Shown one piece after another: positions 7,808 through 16,643 of a stretch of 64,000 bases of DNA. Position 1 is the stretch's first letter; the number at the start of each line of letters is the position of its first letter. The position numbers were made by a program, and so were the translations under genes. A model generated the notes under the pieces. The model saw only the letters and a list, made by a program, of their open reading frames with translations, searched no databases and was not told the origin of the DNA. Source of the stretch: Jeotgalibacillus aurantiacus (GTDB lineage Bacteria > Bacillota > Bacilli > Bacillales > Jeotgalibacillaceae); assembly GCF_020595125.1 (NCBI RefSeq), contig NZ_JACNMS010000003.1, forward strand, positions 434,001 through 498,000, in the 5' to 3' direction.

Positions 7808-8986
7808 ATGACAATACCTGTTACAGTCCTGAGTGGCTATCTTGGAGCGGGGAAGACGACGCTTCTCAATCATATACTGCATTCAAAACAAGAATTGAAG
7901 GCGGCTGTCATTGTAAACGATATGAGTGAAATCAACATTGATGGTGGTCAGCTGAAAAAAGGTTATTTCTCGAGAACGGATGAAACACTGGTTGAAATGC
8001 AGAATGGCTGTATTTGCTGCACGCTGCGTGAGGATTTAATGATTGAAGTAAAGCGGCTGGCTGAAAAAGGGGACATTGATTATATACTAATTGAATCCAC
8101 GGGTATTTCAGAGCCGATCCCTGTTGCACAGACGTTTGTTTATGAAGATGAAGAAACTGGTATTGATCTATCACAGCACTGCCGTCTGGATACGATGGTG
8201 ACAGTTGTGGATGCCATGCGTTTTGCTGATGATCTGGAGAGCGGGGAAACGCTGCTCGACCGTAAGCAGACGGACGATGTGAATGATGAGCGTGATGTTT
8301 CGGATTTGCTGATTGATCAGGTGGAATTTGCAGATGTGATCATTCTGAACAAGATGGATGCTGTATCAGATGAAACAGCATCAAAGATCAACATATTACT
8401 GGCAACGTTAAATCCTGACGCAAGAATCATTCCGGCAAGCTACGGTCAGATAGAAGCAGCTGATATTTTAAATACACATCGATTTGATTTTGAAAAATCA
8501 AGTCAGTCTGCAGGTTGGATTAAGGAATTAAACGAAGAACATATTCCGGAGACAGAGGAATATGGAATCACTTCTTTTCTATATAAAAGACAGCATCCTT
8601 TTCACCCGGCACGTTTTTATGAGTGGCTGAGTGAACTCCCGGAAGAAATTGTCCGTTCAAAAGGCTTCTTCTGGCTCGCGACGAAGCAGCACACAGCAGG
8701 ACTCGTGTCACAGGCTGGGAAGTCGATTCAGCTTCAGTCAGCAGGCAGCTGGGTTGCCGCAATGCCTGAAGAGGAACAGCGGGCAGCCCTTGCTGAAGAG
8801 CCAGAATTGAAGCAGAGATGGCATGCTCAATGGGGGGATCGCATCAATGAGCTCGTTTTTATCGGAATTGATCTGAAAAAAGATGAGATCATTGCGGAAC
8901 TTGATGCATGTCTACTGACGGAAGAGGAGCTTGTATCTGACTGGTCAACATTAGAGGATCCGTTCCCTGATTTTTCGGCACGATAG
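7808..8986 (+). CDS. COG0523 (CobW/YciC-type) GTPase, zinc-starvation metallochaperone
   Basis: 392 residues. The N-terminal G domain has the P-loop GYLGAGKTT (residues 10-18), the family metal motif CxCC at 68-71 (GCICC), and ESTGISEP; the C-terminal CobW domain follows with FHPARFYEWL. These GTPases insert or deliver metals. The Zur box just upstream points to zinc starvation, as for yciC of B. subtilis, which the length and motifs also match. The gene has its own promoter and a terminator directly after the stop. The start has TTAGGAGG upstream. Delivery target unknown. Confidence 0.9.
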   Translation: MTIPVTVLSGYLGAGKTTLLNHILHSKQELKAAVIVNDMSEINIDGGQLKKGYFSRTDETLVEMQNGCICCTLREDLMIEVKRLAEKGDIDYILIESTGISEPIPVAQTFVYEDEETGIDLSQHCRLDTMVTVVDAMRFADDLESGETLLDRKQTDDVNDERDVSDLLIDQVEFADVIILNKMDAVSDETASKINILLATLNPDARIIPASYGQIEAADILNTHRFDFEKSSQSAGWIKELNEEHIPETEEYGITSFLYKRQHPFHPARFYEWLSELPEEIVRSKGFFWLATKQHTAGLVSQAGKSIQLQSAGSWVAAMPEEEQRAALAEEPELKQRWHAQWGDRINELVFIGIDLKKDEIIAELDACLLTEEELVSDWSTLEDPFPDFSAR

Positions 8987-8994
8987 AATGCAAT

Positions 8995-9028
8995 AAAGCC
9001 CAAAGCGCTCTTAGCACTTTGGGCTTTT
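8995..9028. terminator. bidirectional terminator
   Basis: AAAGCCCAAAG pairs with CTTTGGGCTTT around a short loop, T-run on the plus strand and A-run on the other side; it separates two convergent genes. Confidence 0.85.
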
Positions 9029-9038
9029 GAATGTTAAC

Positions 9039-9347
9039 TTAGTTTGTCGATTGTGCAAGTCTAACTAATAGATGGGCTAACTGATGCCGCTGTTCTTTAT
9101 TGCCGAGCTTCCATAATTCCTGTAGAAGCTTTTCTTCGCGGTTTCTCGGTTCTTCACTTTTAGCCAGGTAGTCCCCGATTTTTTCGGCACCTTTAGCGAG
9201 ACTTTCTTCACTTAAACCGAGTTTTTCCCCTTTTGCAACCTGGTCTCCGAGATAATTCTTGAAGTGCTCGAAATTCTGAAGGATCTCCTCTTTCTTTTCA
9301 GGTGCTGTTTGACGTGCTTCCTGCTCCACTCTATTTTCAATACTCAT
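9039..9347 (-). CDS. DUF3243 family protein (YmfJ-like)
   Basis: 102 residues, charged and almost wholly helical. The block FEHFKNYLGDQVAKGEKLGL followed by IGDYLA, NREEKLLQELWKLG and HQLAHLLVRL matches B. subtilis YmfJ and the DUF3243 family; here the chain is longer by an N-terminal extension of about 20 residues rich in Glu and Lys. The family is small, soluble and of unknown function. GGAGG precedes the ATG. It is a single gene closed by the bidirectional terminator. Confidence 0.8.
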   Translation of the reverse strand: MSIENRVEQEARQTAPEKKEEILQNFEHFKNYLGDQVAKGEKLGLSEESLAKGAEKIGDYLAKSEEPRNREEKLLQELWKLGNKEQRHQLAHLLVRLAQSTN

Positions 9348-9703
9348 GGTAAAACCTCCTAAGTTTGTTATAGTTGAATGTCATTCCCTGTAAAAGGTTT
9401 AATAAACAATTATGATCAAAAAATAATAAAACATCCAAATAAAATATTTAGTTACTGGGATGGAATTGCTTTGAAATCTCACTTTTGGTCGTGCATTTAA
9501 TGATTCAAACTTTTTGTATCTTTTATTTTTGAGGTTTATTTAGAAATAAACGAAGAATAAAATAATCAATATTGTAATATCGGGGTGATCATTTCTTATT
9601 TCAATCCTCATCCCTTGTCCTTCCACTCATTTACTGCTATCTTTATAAAAAACTAAATTTTCAGCTTTTACATAGAATTTTAGGAGATTAGGGGGCGGAT
9701 CGT
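9348..9703. other. A+T-rich gap upstream of moeB
   Basis: About 355 bases with divergent genes at both ends. It contains a perfect palindrome, GTTTATTT-AG-AAATAAAC (9534-9551), a possible operator for moeB. Nothing else is recognisable: no open frame with a ribosome binding site and no structured RNA. Confidence 0.5.
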
Positions 9704-10726
9704 GTGCATCAGAACAGGTATTCAAGACAGGAATTATTTACACCGATTGGCGCCGGGGGACAGGAAGAGATTCAAAAAAAACACGTATTAATTATTGGTG
9801 CAGGTGCTCTTGGAACCGGTGCTGCTGAAGCGTTGGCAAGAGCAGGTGTTGGCAAGCTGACGATTGTGGACCGGGATTATGTGGAGGTCAGCAATCTGCA
9901 GAGACAGCAGCTTTATAATGAAGAGGATGCCCGCAAAAAGCTGCCTAAAGCGATTGCAGCGAAGTATCGTCTCGAGCAGGTGAACAGTCTGATTGATATT
10001 GATGCGATTGTAGCGGATTTAACGTATCAGGATCTGCTGAAGCTTGCGAAAAACAGTGATTTGATGATGGATGCAACGGATAATTATGAAACACGTCTGG
10101 TGATGAATGACGTTTCACAGAAGCTATCTATCCCATGGATATATGGCGCATGTGTCGGCAGCTACGGGATGTCATATACGATCGTGCCAGGTGTTACACC
10201 ATGCTTTCAATGTGTGTGGGAGACCATGCCGCAAAACGGTCAGACGTGTGATACAGCTGGCATTATCAGCCCTGCTGTTACGATGGTGACTTCTCATCAG
10301 GTGGCAGATGCGCTGAAGATTTTGAGTGGAAATATGGATGCCTTAAGTGGAAAGATCGTCACATTTGATGTGTGGGAGAATCAGTATCAATCAATCGGTG
10401 TATCGAGATTAAAGAAGGTTGAGTGCACATCATGCGGATCCAATCCGACTTATCCGTATTTGACACCGGAACATACGATGAAGACAGCGGTTTTATGCGG
10501 CAGGGATACGGTTCAGATCAGACCCGCAGAGAAAAAAGCTGTTGATTTAGGTGATCTTCATACGATTTTCTCTACACAGGGTCTGCCTGTTCAATACAAT
10601 TCTTTTTTGATCAGTGTCAATCTTGATCCTTACAGAATGGTTGTATTCAAGGATGGACGTGTGCTTGTTCATGGAACAAATGACATTTCAGAGGCGAAAA
10701 AAACATATCATCGTATTTTCAGCTGA
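9704..10726 (+). CDS. moeB: MoeB/ThiF-type adenylyltransferase (sulfur-carrier activation)
   Basis: 340 residues from a GTG start with AGGGGGCGG upstream. It has the N-terminal RYSRQE block, the ATP loop GAGALGTGAAEALARAG (about residues 31-47), the zinc pairs CFQC and CTSC, and the Cys of QTCDTAG. MoeB/ThiF enzymes adenylate the C-terminal Gly-Gly of MoaD or ThiS. The position at the head of a molybdenum cofactor cluster containing moaD argues for MoeB, though one enzyme may serve both carriers. A C-terminal stretch of about 80 residues follows the zinc site and may be a degenerate rhodanese-like domain. A bidirectional terminator follows. Confidence 0.88.
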   Translation: MHQNRYSRQELFTPIGAGGQEEIQKKHVLIIGAGALGTGAAEALARAGVGKLTIVDRDYVEVSNLQRQQLYNEEDARKKLPKAIAAKYRLEQVNSLIDIDAIVADLTYQDLLKLAKNSDLMMDATDNYETRLVMNDVSQKLSIPWIYGACVGSYGMSYTIVPGVTPCFQCVWETMPQNGQTCDTAGIISPAVTMVTSHQVADALKILSGNMDALSGKIVTFDVWENQYQSIGVSRLKKVECTSCGSNPTYPYLTPEHTMKTAVLCGRDTVQIRPAEKKAVDLGDLHTIFSTQGLPVQYNSFLISVNLDPYRMVVFKDGRVLVHGTNDISEAKKTYHRIFS

Positions 10727-10760
10727 AACCGTTTGTAATGAAAAATGAAGGGAAAACAAA

Positions 10761-10793
10761 AAGATCCCCGCTTATTAATCAGCGGGGATCTTT
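10761..10793. terminator. bidirectional terminator between moeB and moaC
   Basis: AAGATCCCCGCT pairs with AGCGGGGATCTT around TATTAATC; T-run on the plus strand. Confidence 0.85.
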
Positions 10794-10811
10794 CAAACGT
10801 AAAGCAATTTA

Positions 10812-11315
10812 TTAGTCCAGTTTCGTTAAAGGGATGCTGCGACGCAGGTAGTCGCCGTTTTTCCCACCGGTTTTTTCGTGTAAAAAAGTAGGTCCGATGA
10901 CGATCCCTTTATCTGCAGCCTTACACATATCATAGATCGTCAGTGCGGCAACAGAAGCAGCTGTCAAGGCTTCCATTTCAACTCCTGTGCTGCCTTTTGT
11001 TTTCACAGAAGCGGTGATGATGAGTTCAAGACGGGAGGAAAGATCCCATTCAAATGACAGATCAATGCCGCTTAATGATAGCGGGTGACACATGGGAATA
11101 ATCGAAGAGGTCTGCTTCGCGCCCATAATGCCCGCAACCTGGGCAACAGCGAGTACATCACCTTTTTTATTTGTACCATATTGAATCTGCTGGTAAATAT
11201 CCTCATTCACGATGACGCTGGAACGGGCTGTCGCGGTTCTTACTGTTTCCTGTTTATCAGAGATATCCACCATTTTTGCACGGCCCTGTTCGTTAAAATG
11301 CGTAAATTCTTTCAT
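10812..11315 (-). CDS. moaC: cyclic pyranopterin monophosphate synthase MoaC
   Basis: 167 residues. Completes the first step of molybdenum cofactor synthesis, forming cPMP from the product of MoaA. Family blocks are complete: MVDISDK near the start, [37 protein letters not shown] and the C-terminal [10 protein letters not shown]. The ATG at 11315 has GGGGTGA about five bases upstream; a GTG at 11324 overlaps that site. The gene points away from moeA and toward moeB, so it is expressed separately although it belongs to the same pathway. Confidence 0.95.
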   Translation of the reverse strand: MKEFTHFNEQGRAKMVDISDKQETVRTATARSSVIVNEDIYQQIQYGTNKKGDVLAVAQVAGIMGAKQTSSIIPMCHPLSLSGIDLSFEWDLSSRLELIITASVKTKGSTGVEMEALTAASVAALTIYDMCKAADKGIVIGPTFLHEKTGGKNGDYLRRSIPLTKLD

Positions 11316-11382
11316 TGATTTCACCCCGATTAAAGTAAGTAATCATATTGTAGCACGCCAAAACAGAAAGGAGAGGAAGAGT

Positions 11383-12639
11383 TTGGTTGAAAAAAGAAAA
11401 CCGATCCCGGTCAGTGAAGCCATCAGACGGGTGATGGATCAGAACATAGAAACGAAAACAGAGCAGATACATATAAAAGAAGCCAATGGAAGAGTATTGG
11501 CAGAGAACCTGATCGCTACCCATCCAGTCCCGCCTTTTGACCGCTCACCTTATGACGGCTTTGCGATCCGGGCAGAGGACTCTATACATGCATCAAGAGA
11601 AAATCCGGTTACTTTTTCGGTTACTGAAACAATTGGAGCGGGCTCAGTGCAATCAAGACCGGTGGGGCCGTTTGAAGCAGCCAGAATCATGACTGGGGCC
11701 ATGCTGCCGGAGGAATGTGATGCCATTGTGATGCTTGAGCTCACGACTGAGCCGGAGCCGGGGAAAATGATGATAAAGCGCGCGTTTTCATCTGGTCAGG
11801 ACGTATCGTTTAAAGGAGAAGATATGGCTGAAGGAGAAGTGCTCGTTGAAAAAGGTTCGGTAATCAATCCGGGGATTATTGCTCTTTTAGCAACGTTTGG
11901 ATATGAGTACATTTCTGTCGGTGTCAGGCCGGTTGTCGGCATTCTCGCAACAGGGTCTGAACTGCTTGAAGTTAACGAACCGCTTGAACCGGGAAAAATT
12001 CGTAACAGCAACGCACTGATGGCTGCAGCGCAGGTTGAGCGGGCAGGGGCTGAACCGAGACTGCTTGGCAAGCTGACAGATGATCTGGATGAATGCTATG
12101 AAGCAGTTAAAAAGTCATTAAATGAAGTCGATGTACTGATCACCACAGGGGGCGTGTCAGTCGGAGACTTTGATTTTTTACCTGAGGTGTACAAACGTCT
12201 TGGAGCGGATGTTTTGTTTAATAAAACCGCCATGCGCCCTGGAAGTGTGACGACTGTCGCTCATGTAAAAGAGAAATTTCTGTTCGGGTTATCCGGAAAT
12301 CCTTCAGCCTGTTACGTTGGCTTTGAGCTCCTGACAAGGCCGGTCCTTCAACTGATGATGGGCAGCAGTAAACCTCATCACACGATTGAAGATGCTGTAT
12401 TAGGTGCTGATTTTACAAAGCCTAATCCTTTTACGCGATTTGTCCGCGGGAAAATGGAAATTAAAAACGGACAGCTGTATGCAAGTCCCTCGGGTTTTGA
12501 TAAATCCAGTGCAGTCAGCTCTTTAGCGGGAACAGACTGTCTGATTATGCTGCCCGGCGGAACAAGAGGCTATCGTTCGGGAGATGCAGTACGAATTGTA
12601 TTACTTGAAGCAGGACATGGAAGTGAGTGGCCGTGGTAA
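11383..12639 (+). CDS. moeA: molybdopterin molybdenumtransferase MoeA
   Basis: 418 residues from a TTG start at 11383, preceded by AAAGGAGAGGA; longer readings run back through the divergent promoter region. MoeA inserts molybdate into adenylated molybdopterin. The domains are in the usual order: HPVPPFDRSPYDGFAIRA, GSVQSRPVGPFEAARIMTGA, the MoCF-binding domain with ATGSELLEV and TTGGVSVGDFDF, GLSGNPSACYVGFELL, and the C-terminal barrel ending LIMLPGGTRGYRSGD. Its stop overlaps the mobB start in TAATG, marking translational coupling. First gene of the moeA-moaB run. Confidence 0.95.
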   Translation: MVEKRKPIPVSEAIRRVMDQNIETKTEQIHIKEANGRVLAENLIATHPVPPFDRSPYDGFAIRAEDSIHASRENPVTFSVTETIGAGSVQSRPVGPFEAARIMTGAMLPEECDAIVMLELTTEPEPGKMMIKRAFSSGQDVSFKGEDMAEGEVLVEKGSVINPGIIALLATFGYEYISVGVRPVVGILATGSELLEVNEPLEPGKIRNSNALMAAAQVERAGAEPRLLGKLTDDLDECYEAVKKSLNEVDVLITTGGVSVGDFDFLPEVYKRLGADVLFNKTAMRPGSVTTVAHVKEKFLFGLSGNPSACYVGFELLTRPVLQLMMGSSKPHHTIEDAVLGADFTKPNPFTRFVRGKMEIKNGQLYASPSGFDKSSAVSSLAGTDCLIMLPGGTRGYRSGDAVRIVLLEAGHGSEWPW

Positions 12640-13148
12640 TGCCTGTTCTTCAGGTAGTCGGTTATCAGAACAGCGGAAAAACAACAGTCGTAAAGCATTT
12701 AATTGAGGCGGCTGCGTTAAAAGGTCTTGTAACCGGAACATTGAAACACCATGGACACGGTGGCTTACCGGAGCAGCCTTCCGGTAAAGACAGCCGCGTT
12801 CATTTAGAGACAGGTGCTTCGATCAGTACAGTTGAAGGGGAAGGCGCAGTGGTTCTGCAGTCTGCTCCCGGTTTATTATCACTTGATCAGCTGCTTGATT
12901 TTTACAGAACATTGCCGATTCATGTTATTTTAATAGAAGGATATAAAAAAGAGCCATTTCCAAAAATCGCTGTGATCAGAAACACTGAGGACCTTTCATT
13001 ACTAAACGACTGTACAAACATTCAACTCGTCATTTCAGCAGCTCCAGTGAAAGGATTATCAGTGCCAAATATCTTGTTTGAAGATCAGTCGAGCTATACA
13101 AAATGGTATACCAATTGGCTAAAGGAGGAAGGCGCTTGTTTATCGTGA
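12639..13148 (+). CDS. mobB: molybdopterin-guanine dinucleotide biosynthesis protein MobB
   Basis: About 169 residues with the P-loop GYQNSGKTT near the N-terminus, LKHHGHGG, the DSRVHLETGA block and LIEGYKKEPFPKIAV, all typical of MobB, a GTP-binding accessory of dinucleotide cofactor formation. The start at 12639 overlaps the moeA stop (TAATG); a GTG at 12627 is an alternative. The end overlaps moaE by about a dozen bases. Its presence with mobA indicates that the final cofactor is the guanine dinucleotide used by formate dehydrogenases. Confidence 0.93.
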   Translation: MPVLQVVGYQNSGKTTVVKHLIEAAALKGLVTGTLKHHGHGGLPEQPSGKDSRVHLETGASISTVEGEGAVVLQSAPGLLSLDQLLDFYRTLPIHVILIEGYKKEPFPKIAVIRNTEDLSLLNDCTNIQLVISAAPVKGLSVPNILFEDQSSYTKWYTNWLKEEGACLS

Positions 13149-13585
13149 CAGATGAGCCAATATCTATTGAAGAAGTATCCGGAAAAGTGATGCGTCCCGA
13201 GGCTGGAGCTGTTGTGACCTTCACGGGAACGGTCCGGGAATTTACAAAAGGACGCAGGACGCTTCAGCTTACATATGAAGCCTATGCCGAAATGGCGGAA
13301 AAACAGCTGCGGCGGATTGGTGATGAAATCAAGGAGCGCTGGCCGGACGCCGTGACCGCTATTACCCATCGCACTGGGGTCCTTGGCATATCAGATATCG
13401 CTGTTGTCATCGCAGTTTCCACACCCCATCGAAAAGATGCCTATGAGGCAAATGAATATGCGATTGAACGGATCAAAGAGATCGTGCCCATTTGGAAAAA
13501 AGAAAAATGGGAGGATGGGGAAGAGTGGATTGGTGACCAGCTCGGAAAACATCCTGGAACACCATCAAAGGAGGAAATCCATTGA
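13136..13585 (+). CDS. moaE: molybdopterin synthase catalytic subunit MoaE
   Basis: 149 residues, the normal length. MoaE transfers sulfur from MoaD thiocarboxylate onto cPMP. Family signatures: GAVVTFTGTVRE, YEAYAEMAEKQL, HRTGVLGISDIAVVIAVSTPHR and PIWKKEKWEDGEEWIG, which holds the active-site Lys pair. The start is a TTG at 13136 with AAAGGAGG seven bases before it. It overlaps mobB by 13 bases and its stop overlaps the moaD start in TTGA. Confidence 0.93.
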   Translation: MFIVTDEPISIEEVSGKVMRPEAGAVVTFTGTVREFTKGRRTLQLTYEAYAEMAEKQLRRIGDEIKERWPDAVTAITHRTGVLGISDIAVVIAVSTPHRKDAYEANEYAIERIKEIVPIWKKEKWEDGEEWIGDQLGKHPGTPSKEEIH

Positions 13586-13812
13586 TTACAGTAAATTGTT
13601 TTGCCCATTTAAAAGAGCAACTTGGACATGATCGTATCACGCTTGAATACAAGGAGTTAACCGTGCAGGAGCTCCTTCAGGTCTTGCGGGAAAAATATGA
13701 AGTGAAAACAGAATCCATTCTCGTAGCTGTTAATGAAGAATATGCATTTCCCGAGGATAAAATCACGGAGTATGATACGGTCGCGCTGATTCCGCCGGTC
13801 AGTGGCGGATGA
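13582..13812 (+). CDS. moaD: molybdopterin synthase small subunit MoaD
   Basis: 76 residues with a ubiquitin-like fold, ending in PPVSGG; the C-terminal Gly-Gly is the site adenylated by MoeB and then thiocarboxylated. TTG start with AAAGGAGG upstream, overlapping the moaE stop by four bases; the mobA start overlaps its own stop (GGATGA). The tight overlaps point to balanced production of the two synthase subunits. Confidence 0.93.
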   Translation: MITVNCFAHLKEQLGHDRITLEYKELTVQELLQVLREKYEVKTESILVAVNEEYAFPEDKITEYDTVALIPPVSGG

Positions 13813-14432
13813 TCATCATTGGAGCAGTGATGGCTGGCGGGAAATCAGTCCGATTTGGTAAAGCGAAAGCCTTTGCCGAATTCGACGGGGCTCCATTTTA
13901 TAAAAAAGCGGTGGATGCACTGACACCTCATGTTGAAAAGGTTGTATTATCTATCAGACATGAGCAGGAAAATGCGTTCTCAAATAGCGATCTAGAGCTG
14001 ATCAAAGACCTGGATCCGTATGTGAATTGCGGCCCGCTTGGAGGCCTGTATGCCTTGATGAAGCAGACAGACGGGGACGCCTATCTTGTTCTTCCATGTG
14101 ACTTACCGCTTTTTACGGAAAAGGCGTCTTCCAAATTATTTCAGCAGTTTGAAGAAGGTGTGATGGCTGTTATTCCAGAAGTCGATGGCATGCTTCAGCC
14201 TCTTTCAGCTCTTTATCTGATAGGTTGTCTGCCCTATATTGAAAAGCAGCTTCAACAGGGAGATTATCGGATGATGGGCTTTTTGAATGAAATCCCATGG
14301 AAAGCTGTAACATATCAGGAACTTGACGTACCAAAAGATATTTTTTTGAATGTGAATGATCAAAAGACCTATGAGGCATTCATTCAGAAATACGCGCATT
14401 CAGGAAAGGAGGGAGAAAGTGGAGCCGATTAA
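13809..14432 (+). CDS. mobA: molybdenum cofactor guanylyltransferase MobA
   Basis: 207 residues. MobA joins GMP to molybdopterin to make the guanine dinucleotide form. The N-terminal nucleotidyltransferase signature [18 protein letters not shown] is intact, and [21 protein letters not shown] and [10 protein letters not shown] supply the nucleotide- and metal-binding residues. Start overlaps the moaD stop; the end overlaps the moaA start by 14 bases. Confidence 0.93.
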   Translation: MIIIGAVMAGGKSVRFGKAKAFAEFDGAPFYKKAVDALTPHVEKVVLSIRHEQENAFSNSDLELIKDLDPYVNCGPLGGLYALMKQTDGDAYLVLPCDLPLFTEKASSKLFQQFEEGVMAVIPEVDGMLQPLSALYLIGCLPYIEKQLQQGDYRMMGFLNEIPWKAVTYQELDVPKDIFLNVNDQKTYEAFIQKYAHSGKEGESGAD

Positions 14433-15426
14433 AGATACTTTTAACAGACCGCTGCACGATATCCGGATATCCGTCACCGATCAATGTAACTTCCGCTGCG
14501 GTTATTGTATGCCCGCGGATTTATTCGGACCTGATTTTGCTTTCATGCCGAAGGAGCATTATCTGACATTCGAAGAAATTGAAAAGCTGGTCCGTGCGAT
14601 GAGCGAGCTTGGTGTTGAAAAGGTGCGGCTGACAGGTGGTGAGCCCCTTTTACGGAAGGACCTTCATGAGCTGATTGAGAAGCTGAACCGGATAGAAGGC
14701 ATCAAAGATATCGCCCTGACCACAAATGCGATGCTTCTTCCCAAACAGGCGAAAAAACTGAAAGAAGCAGGGCTCAAGCGGGTAAACATCAGTATGGATG
14801 CGATTGAAGAAGAAGTATTTAAAAAAATGAACGGCCGTAATGTCAGTACAAAGCCTGTTATTAAAGGGATTGACGCAGCTTTAAAAGCAGGGCTAGAAGT
14901 GAAAATCAATATGGTCGTGCAAAAGGGCGTCAATGATGATCAGATTCTGCCAATGGCGCGATTTTTTAAGAAGAAGGGCATCACGCTCCGTTTCATTGAA
15001 TTTATGGACGTCGGCAACACAAACGGCTGGAAAATGTCCTCCGTTATTACGAAAAAAGAAATCATCGGACTGCTTCAGCAGGAATTTGATTTAGAGCCGG
15101 TAGACCCTGACTATTTCGGTGAAGTAGCCAACCGTTATCGCTACACGGATGAAGAAAATGAAGTCGGGGTGATTTCTTCCGTATCTGACTCATTCTGCTC
15201 GAGCTGCACAAGGGCCAGGCTGTCAGCTGATGGTAAGCTCTACACGTGTTTATTTGCAACAGAAGGTCATGATCTGAAAGAAGCTGTGCAAACAAAATCC
15301 CATGCGCATTTAAAAGCAGAGCTGGCCGGCATCTGGTCAAAGCGTACAGACCGTTATTCTGATGAACGCACAGAAGAAACCGCCAAAAACAGACCGAAAA
15401 TCGAAATGTCATACATCGGCGGGTAA
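14419..15426 (+). CDS. moaA: GTP 3',8-cyclase MoaA (radical SAM)
   Basis: 335 residues from a GTG at 14419 with AAAGGAGGGA upstream. MoaA is a radical SAM enzyme that rearranges GTP in the first step of cofactor synthesis. The SAM cluster motif CNFRCGYC is near the N-terminus (Cys at about 23, 27 and 30), [11 protein letters not shown] follows, and the second cluster ligands [18 protein letters not shown] are in the C-terminal part. The end YIGG matches the conserved C-terminal Gly-Gly needed for activity. Within the moeA-moaB operon. Confidence 0.96.
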   Translation: MEPIKDTFNRPLHDIRISVTDQCNFRCGYCMPADLFGPDFAFMPKEHYLTFEEIEKLVRAMSELGVEKVRLTGGEPLLRKDLHELIEKLNRIEGIKDIALTTNAMLLPKQAKKLKEAGLKRVNISMDAIEEEVFKKMNGRNVSTKPVIKGIDAALKAGLEVKINMVVQKGVNDDQILPMARFFKKKGITLRFIEFMDVGNTNGWKMSSVITKKEIIGLLQQEFDLEPVDPDYFGEVANRYRYTDEENEVGVISSVSDSFCSSCTRARLSADGKLYTCLFATEGHDLKEAVQTKSHAHLKAELAGIWSKRTDRYSDERTEETAKNRPKIEMSYIGG

Positions 15427-15440
15427 AAGGAGTTTGGCGT

Positions 15441-15944
15441 ATGTTAAGTGAACACAGAAAAAAATCCTCCAAATCGGTCGCCTGCAAGGTCATTACCGTA
15501 AGTGACACACGGACGGAGGAAACAGATAAAAGTGGCAAACTCATGATCGACCTGTTGAAAAAGGAAGGTCACCAGCTCATCCATTATGAAATCGTAACAG
15601 ACGAAAGGATCCTCATTGAAAGAGCCATTCAGTCCGGCCTGAAGGATGAGAAAGTGGAAGCGATTCTCATTAACGGAGGCACAGGTGTTGCTCCGCGGGA
15701 CGTGACGATTGAAGTCGTAAAGCCGCTCCTTGAAAAAGAACTGCCCGGCTTCGGTGAAATCTTCCGCTATTTAAGCTACACAGAAGACATCGGCTCTGCT
15801 GCCATTCTTTCAAGAGCCTGTGCAGGGACCGCCAACAAAACGGTCGTGTTCTCAACGCCGGGCTCAAGCGGTGCCGTCAAACTCGCCATGGAAAAACTCA
15901 TACTGCCGGAGATCGGGCACCTCGCCTGGGAACTCACGAGATAA
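15441..15944 (+). CDS. moaB: MoaB/MogA family molybdopterin adenylyltransferase
   Basis: 167 residues of the MoCF-binding fold. Blocks: ITVSDTRTEETDKSG, LINGGTGVAPRDVT, PGFGEIFR and STPGSSGAVKLAMEKLILPEI. In Bacilli this protein is thought to adenylate molybdopterin before MoeA acts. Last gene of the operon; the terminator begins at the stop codon. With moeB and moaC nearby the whole pathway from GTP to the guanine dinucleotide cofactor is encoded within 6.3 kb. Confidence 0.92.
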   Translation: MLSEHRKKSSKSVACKVITVSDTRTEETDKSGKLMIDLLKKEGHQLIHYEIVTDERILIERAIQSGLKDEKVEAILINGGTGVAPRDVTIEVVKPLLEKELPGFGEIFRYLSYTEDIGSAAILSRACAGTANKTVVFSTPGSSGAVKLAMEKLILPEIGHLAWELTR

Positions 15945-15969
15945 AACCGTCCTGAATGGGGCGGTTTTT
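15943..15969 (+). terminator. terminator of the moeA-moaB operon
   Basis: AAAACCG(T)CC pairs with GG(G)GCGGTTTT around TGAAT and is followed by T; it starts inside the moaB stop codon. Confidence 0.75.
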
Positions 15970-15991
15970 ATTATGGGTGCAGGTTGAAGTT

Positions 15992-16448
15992 GTTGATAGC
16001 CAGGCAGCTTTCTTTTGTCGTTAATTGCATAAAAGATGTCGATAGAGCTGTGGTTTCTGTTGATAGGATTCATTACGCGGCTGGAACTGTTGATAGACTG
16101 CTGGATGATGTTAATAGAGTTGGCGGATTTGTCGTTAGCCGCCTGCTTTCTGTTCCAACAGTCCTGAGTTCTGTCGAAGCTGCGGTTATTTACCACTTCA
16201 ATACATTTGTTCAATACTCTTTTATCCTGTCTAGCTTGGTTAAAATTAATATCAAACGAAGTCGTCGTTAACCGTCCATTTTTTGTCGTTAAGCGCATAA
16301 AAAATGTCGCTAGAGCCGTGTTTTTTGTTGATAGGCCGCATTACGCGGTTGAAAATGTTAATAGACTGCTGGAAAATGTTAAAAGGCGCGGTGAATTTGT
16401 TGTTAGGCGCTTGAATTTTGTTCAAACAGTCCTGAATTCTATCGACGC
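15992..16448 (+). repeat. 21-bp phased array B (core GTYRWTAG), internally duplicated
   Basis: Core variants GTTGATAG, GTCGATAG, GTTAATAG and GTCGTTAG begin at 16017, 16038, 16059, then 16089, 16110, 16131, 16152 and 16173, with all steps 21 except one of 30. The same series recurs exactly 268 bases later (16285, 16306, 16327, 16357, 16378, 16399, 16420, 16441) including the 30-base step, so the array was duplicated as a block. It lies between the moaB terminator and the formate dehydrogenase start. A further copy at 15992 is off phase. No ribosome binding site supports a gene here. Confidence 0.88.
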
Positions 16449-16643
16449 GCCGTCACTCGTTTCCCAACGCGCCCGTTTCCCACATCCACACCCTCTTTAT
16501 CACCCACCCAAACTATTTCGCCACCAAACAATCTCAAATTCAAACTTTTTCACTATTTCTAGTTTCGCCTGTTATCTGATAGGGTAATAAATGACAGGTG
16601 CGAAAAACTGAAAATTATAAAAATTGTACAGGGGGAGAGAAAT

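Noticed and set aside
15984-16587. Two open frames of 95 and 126 codons across array B with V-D/N-R heptad-like repeats
   Set aside because: A 21-base step keeps the core in one frame, so stop-free runs arise automatically. The two halves are 268 bases apart and use different frames, and neither start has a ribosome binding site.
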